This document shows positions 24,373-31,706 of a DNA stretch of 43,613 nt, in pieces (position 1 is the stretch's first letter; every line of letters begins with the position of its first letter). The stretch is from Candidatus Methylomirabilota bacterium (GTDB lineage: Bacteria; Methylomirabilota; Methylomirabilia; Rokubacteriales; CSP1-6): contig DASTYT010000147.1 of the NCBI GenBank assembly GCA_035764725.1, forward strand, positions 1 to 43,613. Reading direction: 5' to 3'. The notes beneath the pieces are model-generated. The model saw only the letters and a list, made by a program, of their open reading frames with translations, did no database searches and was not told where the DNA came from. Made by a program: the position numbers and the translations under genes.

Positions 24373-26061
24373 CTACGTGGCCCGGATGACGCGGCCGGCT
24401 CCCAACACCGCCTCCGGCTCCGGCAGCTTCCCATCGCGGATGACCGGCCGGCCGTTCACGAACGACCACTGGATGCCGCTCGAGCGCGCGACGTAGCGCG
24501 GCCCGCCGTCCGGCATGTCGTGGACGATCTCCTCTTCGTGGCAGGCGATCGTGCGCGGGTCGAACACGGTGATGTCCGCGGCGAGGTCGGGGGCGAGACG
24601 CCCGCGGTCGGGGATGCCGAAGATCTCCGCCGGGGCGGCGGTGATGAGGCGCACCGCGGCCTCGAGCGACAGGGCCTGACGCTCGCGCACCCAGTGGCCG
24701 AGGAGCTGGCTCGTCTGACCCGCCTCCGAGAACTGGGTGATGTGAGCCCCGGCGTCGGAGAGGCCGAGCACCGCGGTGGGATGCAGGAAGATCTCCGCCA
24801 CCGCGGCCGCGTCGGTATTCATCGTCGCCGACATGAACTCGGTGCGGAAGTCGTCGGCGAGGGCCAGGTCGAGGAAGGAGTCCACCACGTCCTTGCCGGT
24901 GTCACGGGCCAGCTCCACCACGCTCTTGCCCGCCAGGCCCTGGAGCTCCGGCTTGACCGCCTTCTTGACCCGCAAGGGCACGATGTCGCCGTTGAAGAGG
25001 GCCGAGCGGCGGACGTTCTCGCGGAACTCGGCGCGGAAGTCCCCGTCGGCGAGGATGGCGCGCCACTCCGAGGGCTTGGCTTCCAGCACGCGGCGCCACG
25101 CCTTGTAGCGCCCGAACACGAAGCCGTTGGTGATGGTGAAGGTCGAGGTGAGGGGCGAGCACGTGCCCTGGGGATGCAGGCGCAGGCCTTCGCGCCATGC
25201 CGCCTCCACCTTCTCGAGGATCTGGCGATGCTCGTCGGGACGCACCGGATTGTGGCGCACCGAGACCATGGTGACCGGCCGGCGCGACGCGCGCGCCAGC
25301 TCCGCGTAGCGGTCGACTTCCGCCACGCGGTTCGGGCGACTCCCCCCGATGGTGAGCTCGACGATGCCGCGCCCCGTGGCGCCCATGGCCGCCGCCAGGT
25401 GCTCGAGCTCGCGGTCGCTGCCGAGCCGGCTCGGCACGGGCCGGCCGCGATCGCCCACATGGTTCTGGTTGGTCGTCGAGGAGAAGCCGACGGCGCCGTC
25501 GGCCATCGCGCGCCGCACCTCCGCGGCCATGCCCTCGAGCTCCTCGGCGGTGGCCTCGCGCTCCCACGCCGCCTCGCCCATGACGAACTGGCGCACCGCG
25601 GAATGGCCGATGAGGGGCGCCACGTTGACCCAGAGGGGCAGACGGTCCAGCGCATCCAGATACTCCCGAAACGTCTCGAACTCCCACCGGATGCCCTTCT
25701 GCATCGCCTCGAGGGACATGCCCTCGACGTACTCGAGCATCTTCATGAGCGTGAGGCGATCCCCGGGGCGGCAGGGCGCGATGGTGAAGCCGCAATTGCC
25801 GGTGACGATGGTCGTCACGCCGTGCCAGGACGTGCAGGAGGCGCTGGGATCCCAGGTGAGCTGGGCGTCGTAGTGCGTGTGGGGGTCGATGAAGCCGGGC
25901 GCGACCACGAGCCCGCCCGCGTCGATCTCGCGCGCGCCCCGGTCGGAGACGGCGCCGACCTCGGCGATGCGACCGCCGGACACCGCAAGGTCGCCGGGGC
26001 GACCCGGCGCGCCGGTCCCGTCCACGATCAAGCCACCCCGGATCACGAGGTCGTGGGCCAT
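24373..26061 (-). CDS. D-aminoacylase/N-acyl-D-amino-acid deacylase-family amidohydrolase
   Basis: Amidohydrolase of 562 residues. ATG 26061 is preceded by GAGGAGA; 20 further in-frame codons upstream have no ribosome site. The zinc site HTH is at 61-63 (GFIDPHTHYD), the conserved Cys of TGNCGF is at 90, and the catalytic Asp lies in GLSDAGAHITQFSEAG near 460. The C-terminal beta-barrel part ends with SFVNGRPVIRDGKLP, typical of the family. Members cleave N-acyl groups from D-amino acids, but many homologues have other substrates. The protease gene follows two bases later, so both could recycle cell-wall or envelope peptides. Confidence 0.85.
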   Translation of the reverse strand: MAHDLVIRGGLIVDGTGAPGRPGDLAVSGGRIAEVGAVSDRGAREIDAGGLVVAPGFIDPHTHYDAQLTWDPSASCTSWHGVTTIVTGNCGFTIAPCRPGDRLTLMKMLEYVEGMSLEAMQKGIRWEFETFREYLDALDRLPLWVNVAPLIGHSAVRQFVMGEAAWEREATAEELEGMAAEVRRAMADGAVGFSSTTNQNHVGDRGRPVPSRLGSDRELEHLAAAMGATGRGIVELTIGGSRPNRVAEVDRYAELARASRRPVTMVSVRHNPVRPDEHRQILEKVEAAWREGLRLHPQGTCSPLTSTFTITNGFVFGRYKAWRRVLEAKPSEWRAILADGDFRAEFRENVRRSALFNGDIVPLRVKKAVKPELQGLAGKSVVELARDTGKDVVDSFLDLALADDFRTEFMSATMNTDAAAVAEIFLHPTAVLGLSDAGAHITQFSEAGQTSQLLGHWVRERQALSLEAAVRLITAAPAEIFGIPDRGRLAPDLAADITVFDPRTIACHEEEIVHDMPDGGPRYVARSSGIQWSFVNGRPVIRDGKLPEPEAVLGAGRVIRAT

Positions 26062-26171
26062 GAGGCTCTCCTCTCGAAGGCGTTCGTGGGTCCGAATCAG
26101 CCCGTGGTCGTGAGGGCCCAACTATCCCACTGGACCTCGTGTCCGATCAAGGTAGGGGCGGGAGAGTCTGC

Positions 26172-26177
26172 TATGGT
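26172..26177 (+). promoter_or_regulatory. Possible -10 box, leaderless type
   Basis: TATGGT ends six bases before the ATG at 26184, with no ribosome-binding site between. It lies in the 122-base divergent gap between the amidohydrolase (leftward) and the MFS gene. No -35 was recognised. Confidence 0.4.
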
Positions 26178-26183
26178 AGGGCA

Positions 26184-27452
26184 ATGGCCGATCGCGTCCT
26201 GGAGAGCTCACCGAGCGTCGCGTCGCGCGCCGGCCTCCAGACCGGCGCCGCCGCGGCCGTCACCAACTTCTCGGTCATTCTGTCGCTGAGCTTCTGTCAC
26301 CTGCTCAACGACACCATGCAGTCGCTGGTGCCGGCGCTCTACCCCATCCTCAAGGTGTCCTACGGTCTCACCTTCGGCCAGATCGGCCTGATCACGCTGG
26401 CCTTCCAGTTCACCGCCTCGATGTTGCAGCCGGTGGTGGGCCTCTACACCGACCGGCGCCCCCAGCCCTACTCGCTCACCGTGGGGATCGGCACCACGAT
26501 GATCGGGCTGCTCCTCATGTCGCGGGCGGGCTCGTATCCCATGATCCTGCTGGCCGCCATGATGATCGGCATGGGGTCGTCGATCTTCCACCCCGAGGCC
26601 TCACGCGTGGCGCGCATGGCGGCGGGCGGCCGCTACGGTCTGGCTCAGTCACTGTTCCAGGTGGGTGGCAACATCGGCTCCGCATCGGGTCCGCTCCTGG
26701 CCGCCTTCATCGTGGTGCCGCACGGGCAGGGGAGCATCGGCTGGTTCTCGCTGCTGGCCCTGATCGCGATCGTCGTGCTGATCCAGGTGGGTGGCTGGTA
26801 CGCGCGTCACCGGACGGCCGCGCGGCCCGCGCGCAGCGCCGCCGGCCGCACCGCGCCCGTGGCCGATCCGACGCGCGCCGCCGCGCTGCCGCGGCGCAAG
26901 GTGATCTTCACGGTGGCGATCCTGGTGGCGCTGCTCTTCTCGAAGAACGTCTACAGCGCGAGCCTCGGCTCGTACTTCACGCTCTACTTGATCGACAAGT
27001 TCCACCTCCCGGTGCAGACGGCGCAGTTCTACCTCTTCGCCTTCCTGGTCGGTATCGTGTTGGGCACCATCGCCGGCGGGGCGGTGGGCGACCGCGTCGG
27101 GCGCATCCCCGTGATGTGGTTCTCCATCCTCGGCGCCTTCCCGTTCGCGCTGATGCTGCCGCACGCGAATCTCTTCTGGACCGGTGTCCTCGCGGTGGTG
27201 GTGGCCTTCATCATGGCCTCGGCGTTCTCCGCGATCCTCGTGTACGCCCAGGAGCTGATCCCCGGCCGCGTCGGCCTCGCCGCGGGGATGTTCTACGGAT
27301 TCTCGTTCGGGCTCGGCGGGCTCGGCGCCGCCGCCCTCGGCCGGCTCGCCGACTACACGAGCATCGCCACCGTGTATCGGCTGACCCCGTTCCTCCTGCT
27401 GCTTGGCCTGCTGGTGGCCTTGCTCCCGCGTCAACCCGGCGTGGCGCGATGA
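26184..27452 (+). CDS. fsr: MFS exporter, fosmidomycin-resistance (Fsr)-like
   Basis: Major facilitator protein of 422 residues with 12 predicted helices. ATG 26184 is preferred over 26139 because the first 15 codons do not resemble the family. The N-terminal segment SLSFCHLLNDTMQSLVPALYP near 34-54, the loop DRRPQPYSLTVG near 92 and the GMGSSIFHPEASRVA stretch near 130 closely match the Fsr family. A basic, Ala/Pro-rich central loop at about 205-240 divides the two six-helix halves. Fsr in E. coli confers resistance to fosmidomycin by export; the natural substrate here is unknown. Divergent from the amidohydrolase gene. Confidence 0.83.
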   Translation: MADRVLESSPSVASRAGLQTGAAAAVTNFSVILSLSFCHLLNDTMQSLVPALYPILKVSYGLTFGQIGLITLAFQFTASMLQPVVGLYTDRRPQPYSLTVGIGTTMIGLLLMSRAGSYPMILLAAMMIGMGSSIFHPEASRVARMAAGGRYGLAQSLFQVGGNIGSASGPLLAAFIVVPHGQGSIGWFSLLALIAIVVLIQVGGWYARHRTAARPARSAAGRTAPVADPTRAAALPRRKVIFTVAILVALLFSKNVYSASLGSYFTLYLIDKFHLPVQTAQFYLFAFLVGIVLGTIAGGAVGDRVGRIPVMWFSILGAFPFALMLPHANLFWTGVLAVVVAFIMASAFSAILVYAQELIPGRVGLAAGMFYGFSFGLGGLGAAALGRLADYTSIATVYRLTPFLLLLGLLVALLPRQPGVAR

Positions 27453-27648
27453 CGCCGCCACGGCGGGGCGGCCTCCGCTGAGGCAGCGCGCGCGGGCGGG
27501 TCGCCCGACCCTCCGGCGCGCTTCCCGATCGAGCCTGGAAAATCTCCGATGTGGACGCGCCAAAGCCGCTCAATTCCACGGATCTTCCCGTTGGCATCCA
27601 AGATGCTCTGCTCTGCGCCGGGTCCGAGCGAGAGGCCCCAGGGAGCGC

Positions 27649-28647
27649 ATGTCCATGAACGACCGCAGCATCGCGGAAGGGCTGGCGCTGAATGCGCCAC
27701 GCCCGCTGCCGTACTGTTCCTATCCGACCGCGGCCGATATCGCGCAGCACGGCGTGCAGCCATTGCCGGAGACGCTGCCGGTGGTGAATTTCCAGCGGGC
27801 GCGGCGGCATCGAAGCCGCTGGTATGCCGCGGTGCCCGCCGCGCGGTTGACGCCCGAGCAGGTCCTGCAGCTGGCCGAGGTGGTCGGCACGTCGTTCGCC
27901 CGCCGCGAGCCGCAGTGCCGCCATCTGCAGCCGTCGCGGTTTCCGCCCATCGGGCTGCATGAGGCGCGTCACCGCGATCCGTTCGGCACCGCCTCGTTCG
28001 GATCCTGGAGCAAGGAGCGGTTGCTCTACTGGTTCATTCGCCTCCTCATCCTGACGGACCCGGCGAGCCCTCGCGACGCCGTCACGGTCAATCCCGGGAC
28101 GCTCATGCAATCGCTCGCCATCCTCGACGGGGACGGGCAGGTGATCGGCGGCGCGCTCAACGAGACGATGCCGACGCTCGACGCTGCGGCAACCGTCCGG
28201 GAGGGGGATCCGTTTTTGGACGCGGTCCTCGCCTACGTGGAGCCGGTGTTCGCGCTGCTCGGCGCCCAGGCCGCGGAGGCGGTGAAGGCCCTGTCCGTCG
28301 CCTACCCGCAGTTCCGAGACGCTCTCGTCGCCGGCAAGGTCGGCCATCACTTCATGGTCGCTCGGTCCGATGCGCTCCCGAAAGTCGACACCTTCGAGCT
28401 GGTCGCCGAGACCGCGTCGCGCTACCGGGGACTCGGGTTCGTCTTCATGCTCATCGAGGCGACCAACCAGTGGAGGGGCGCCGCGTGCGAGATGCTTGGC
28501 GGCGCGCCCGTCCACTTCGCGCCATTCCGCGCGCGGCGTACCGTGCGTCGGAGCACGACGGCTCTGGACGGCGTCGTGACCAGCTCCGACGGGTACCTCG
28601 CGAGCAAGGATAGCGGGAGCATGCTCTACGTGATTCGCCTCGCCTAG
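27649..28647 (+). CDS. Conserved-looking protein of unknown function
   Basis: 332 residues from ATG 27649 (ATG 27655 also possible). The open frame goes further upstream, but that part is Arg/Ser-rich and unlike protein. I do not recognise the family. It has no signal peptide or clear membrane helix. Recognisable pieces are HRSRWYAAVPAARLTPEQVLQLAEVV near 47 (a compact basic start), LAILDGDGQVIGGALNETM near 160, a long acidic helical middle, and GLGFVFMLIEATNQWRGAACE near 264. The strand LAILDGDGQVIGGALNET recalls a GNAT acetyltransferase beta-strand 2-4 region, but no acetyl-CoA Q/RxxGxG/A motif is evident. The codon usage looks like its neighbours. The 196-base gap before it holds nothing I recognise. 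Confidence 0.7.
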   Translation: MSMNDRSIAEGLALNAPRPLPYCSYPTAADIAQHGVQPLPETLPVVNFQRARRHRSRWYAAVPAARLTPEQVLQLAEVVGTSFARREPQCRHLQPSRFPPIGLHEARHRDPFGTASFGSWSKERLLYWFIRLLILTDPASPRDAVTVNPGTLMQSLAILDGDGQVIGGALNETMPTLDAAATVREGDPFLDAVLAYVEPVFALLGAQAAEAVKALSVAYPQFRDALVAGKVGHHFMVARSDALPKVDTFELVAETASRYRGLGFVFMLIEATNQWRGAACEMLGGAPVHFAPFRARRTVRRSTTALDGVVTSSDGYLASKDSGSMLYVIRLA

Positions 28648-28711
28648 CTGCTCGGCCGCGCCCCCTTGACGACGGCCGGCGCGCCGTGCGAAGAAGCGCC
28701 CGGAGGCCGGG

Positions 28712-30013
28712 ATGCGGCGAGGGGCGAGCGACGCTGGTCGTGACGGATGGGGGCGGGGCCCGCGGTGGGTCACGGCCCCCGTCGCGGTGCTCGTGCTGGG
28801 GCTGGCTCTGGCCGGGGCGCGCGGGCCCTGGCTGGAGGCGCCGCGCGCGGAGGCGCAGGGCGCGGCGATCGATCGCGCGGGCCGGTTCGGCGACGCCGAC
28901 TACATCATCCAGGTGCCCGCGAACTGGCGCGGCGGGCTCGTCGTGTTCGCGCACGGCATTCAGCGCGGGCCCGGGCGGGGCGATGTCTACATGATGCCGA
29001 TCGCCAGCCACGTCCTCGGACAGGGGCATGCCTGGATCGCGTCCGGCTATCGGGCGCGCGAGTACCAGCCCCATCTCTTCATCGAGGACCTGATCGCGCT
29101 CCGCGAGCTCTTCGTGAGAGAGATCGGCCGCCCGCGCTGGTCGGTCATCTACGGGCAGTCCATGGGCGGGCACATCGTCACCGCGTCGCTCGAGCAGCAC
29201 CCGGAGCTCTACCAGGGCGGCCTCGCCGAATGCGGGCTCGTCGACGGCATCGGCATCGCCGACTATCTGACCGCGTACACCGCCGCGGCCGAGTTGATCT
29301 CGGGCGTACCGATCTTCGATGTCCCGGACCGGCTGGCGTTCGGCTCGCTGACCGAGGCCCTCGTACGCACGCTCGGGCTGCCCGGCATGTACACCGCGCA
29401 GGGGCGCCAGTTCGACAGCGTGGTGAAGTACTTGATGGGCGCCGACCGCGCGGGGAACGACCTGCCGCTCCGTCTCCAGGGCCTGCGGCCGCGTTACCTG
29501 CTCAACGTCATCTATCGTCCCAAGGACCTCGAGAGCCAGACGAACCCCGGGCTCCTGGCGGCCAGCACCGTCCACGTGAGATACCGGATCGATTCCGGCC
29601 TGGGCCTCACCGAGGACGAGCTCAATGCGCGGGTCCGGCGCGTTCAGCCCTTCAAGGACGCCCGCACGGCCAACCCGGTGTACGCGGAGCCGACGGGACG
29701 CCTGAAGGCGCCGCTCCTCACGCTGCACGAGACGGGCGATGCCTGGGTACCGCTGAGCCTGGAGCAGTCGTACAAGCGGCGCACGATCGCCGCGGGGATG
29801 GACCAGCTGCTCGTGCAGCGCGTGGTGCGCGGGCCGGGCCACTGTGCCGTGGAGGGCGCCACCCGTCGTCAGGCGTTCGACGATCTCGTGCGGTGGATCG
29901 AGCACGGCGCTCGACCCGAGGGCGAAGACGTGCTCGCCGCCGACCTCTCACGCATCGGGCTCAAGTGGACCCCCTACCTCGATCCGGAGGACCCGCTGGC
30001 TCCTCGACGCTGA
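28712..30013 (+). CDS. Secreted alpha/beta hydrolase
   Basis: Putative exported alpha/beta-hydrolase of 433 residues, start at ATG 28712 with GGAGG nine bases upstream. A signal peptide or anchor spans about 17-50 (APVAVLVLGLALAGARGPW). The nucleophile elbow GQSMGG is near residue 150, with oxyanion strand VVFAHGIQRG near 77. The late LHETGDAWVPLSLEQSY near 340 holds the probable catalytic Asp, and GPGHCAVEG near 373 the His. The triad is therefore complete. A tyrosine- and arginine-rich region at about 185-330 is a probable lid. Substrate unknown; an esterase or lipase-like role is possible. Confidence 0.78.
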   Translation: MRRGASDAGRDGWGRGPRWVTAPVAVLVLGLALAGARGPWLEAPRAEAQGAAIDRAGRFGDADYIIQVPANWRGGLVVFAHGIQRGPGRGDVYMMPIASHVLGQGHAWIASGYRAREYQPHLFIEDLIALRELFVREIGRPRWSVIYGQSMGGHIVTASLEQHPELYQGGLAECGLVDGIGIADYLTAYTAAAELISGVPIFDVPDRLAFGSLTEALVRTLGLPGMYTAQGRQFDSVVKYLMGADRAGNDLPLRLQGLRPRYLLNVIYRPKDLESQTNPGLLAASTVHVRYRIDSGLGLTEDELNARVRRVQPFKDARTANPVYAEPTGRLKAPLLTLHETGDAWVPLSLEQSYKRRTIAAGMDQLLVQRVVRGPGHCAVEGATRRQAFDDLVRWIEHGARPEGEDVLAADLSRIGLKWTPYLDPEDPLAPRR

Positions 30014-30041
30014 CGACCCCCGCGCCTCCTCCGGGAGCGGC

Positions 30042-30452
30042 TCAGTCCAGCCCGCCCAACTTGCAGAGGGCGCGCCACTCGGCGTCGGACACCGGCTGCA
30101 CCGACAGGCGCGAGATCCTGACCAGCGCCATGCCCGCGAAGCGCTTGTCCGCCTTGATCTGATCGAGGGTCACCGGCTTCGGGAGCTTCTTCACCGCCGC
30201 GACGTCGATCGCGCTCCACGCCGCGTCGGTCGAGTCGGGATGGGCCTCGGCGATCACCTTGACGATGCCGACGATCGCGCGCTCCTTGCCCGTGTGATAG
30301 AAAAACGCCTGGTCGCCCTTCTTCATCGCGCGCAGGTGGTTCTGAGCGGAGAAGTTTCGGATTCCGGTCCACTCGGCGCCCTTGCTCCCCTTCGCGACCT
30401 GCTCCTCCCAGGACCAGTCGTCGGGCTCGGACTTCACCAGCCAGTAGGCCAT
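30042..30452 (-). CDS. EVE domain-containing protein (thymocyte nuclear protein 1-like)
   Basis: Single-domain protein of 136 residues covering a complete EVE (PUA-like) fold: MAYWLVKSEPDDWSWEE at the start, WTGIRNFSAQNHLRAMKKGD near 28-47, and FYHTGKERAIVGIVKV near 51-66. EVE domains bind modified bases in DNA or RNA and occur in restriction and defence contexts as well as in stand-alone housekeeping proteins. ATG 30452 has AAGGAGG nearby. No restriction genes adjoin it, so a stand-alone role is likelier. Convergent with the hydrolase gene. Confidence 0.9.
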   Translation of the reverse strand: MAYWLVKSEPDDWSWEEQVAKGSKGAEWTGIRNFSAQNHLRAMKKGDQAFFYHTGKERAIVGIVKVIAEAHPDSTDAAWSAIDVAAVKKLPKPVTLDQIKADKRFAGMALVRISRLSVQPVSDAEWRALCKLGGLD

Positions 30453-30474
30453 CGCATGCCCTCCTTGCGCGGGC

Positions 30475-31648
30475 TCAGGGGCGCGCCCAGGCGCTCCCGA
30501 CCTGAAGGTACACGGCGGTGTTGTCGGGCGCGACCGCGAAATCCAGGCCCGCGTGGATCCCGTACTTGCGCGCCAGCTCGTAGCGGAAGCCCACGCCCCC
30601 GGTGGGCACGACCCGCCGATTGTTCACCCGCTCGAAGTCGTTCCACGCCGCGCCCACCCCGGCGAATCCCACCAGGCTGAAGCGCTTCCAGAACTGCCAG
30701 CGGACCTCGGCCTCGGCCTGCACGACCTCCTCGCCCTGATAGCGCATGATCGGCGCCCCGCGAAGGCTGATGAACGGCCGCAGGTAGAAGGGCGCGTCGC
30801 CGAACGTTGCAGAGGCGTCGCCGCGCAGTCCCAGGTAGAGCGTGGACAGCAGCGGCAGGTAGTGGATCGCGGTGAGCTGCACGCGCTGCAGCTCGTCGTC
30901 GCCGCCCAGCGCGGGACTGAAGACCCCCACGACGGCCTCCGCGAATGTGCCGCGCGTCGGCGTGAACAGGTTGTCACGCGAGTCGTAGGTGAGCGAGGGG
31001 GTGAGGCTGGCCTCGTTCGAGATGCGCTCGAAGTCCGGCCGCCCGGGCGTCCCCCGGGGCTTGTCGAACGTGATGCGTGTCGAGGAAGGCGTAGCCGATT
31101 CCCGCCCAGAGCGGCGTCTCGCCAAGACGGTATTTGACCCGGATGACCCCGCCCGTGGGCTCAAGATTGTAACGGAGTGGGTGGTCGTCCAGCAGCCGAT
31201 CCGTGCCGATGCCGTGGAAGTCGAGATTGGCCGAGAGGTGCGTGAGACCCACCTGGGTCTGCAGCCGATCGTTGAACCAGTGGCGCACGTCGGCGAGCAT
31301 GACGCCCGACGTGCCGTTCTCGGTGCCGAGCGCGCCCAGGAGCGTGATGTCGGGGCGCCCGAACCCCGCTTGCTGAGCCTGGCCCAGCGGCTCGCTGATG
31401 AACATGACACCCACCGCGGCGCCGTAACCGACCGCGGGCTCGGTGATCGGGATGGCGACGGGCAGGAATCCATACTTTTCGTCGAGGAAGGCGCTCACGT
31501 CGAACCACCCGTCGTCCGGGGAGCGGAACTTCGATGGCTTCGACGTTGCATCCATCGTCGCCGCGGTGGGAGTCTGGGCCGAGACCGTGGAGTCGCATAA
31601 AAACACCGCCACGGCTATCAGCAAGACGCGGCCGAGGACGCTGGCCAT
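30475..31648 (-). pseudogene. Omp85/BamA-like outer-membrane beta-barrel protein, frameshifted
   Basis: Outer-membrane protein of about 390 residues if the frame is repaired. Part one (31648 to about 31080) has a signal peptide (VLGRVLLIAVAVFLC, cleavage near VSA-QT), then alternating beta-strands. Part two, in another frame, continues from about 31085 to 30475: RITFDKPRGTPGR, SLTPSLTYDSRDNLFTPTRG, GFAGVGAAW and FRYELARKYGIHAGLDFAV, the last being typical of the Omp85/D15 barrel C-terminus. The shift lies near 31077-31082, where one extra or two missing bases would restore the frame. It may be a recent real mutation or a sequencing error, because the rest is well preserved. No POTRA domains are present, so it resembles short surface-antigen barrels rather than BamA. 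Confidence 0.72.
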
Positions 31649-31706
31649 GGGACAGGGCGATCATCGCACGTCCGCACGCTGAGACCTAGCGTGGCGCCGC
31701 GCTGAC

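Noticed and set aside
26139..26183. Upstream start for the Fsr-like exporter
   Set aside because: The extra 15 codons do not resemble the family, and a TATGGT box sits just before the ATG at 26184.
31675..31693. Six-pair hairpin after the dikinase gene as a terminator
   Set aside because: No T-tract follows on the minus strand, so it is not supported as an intrinsic terminator.
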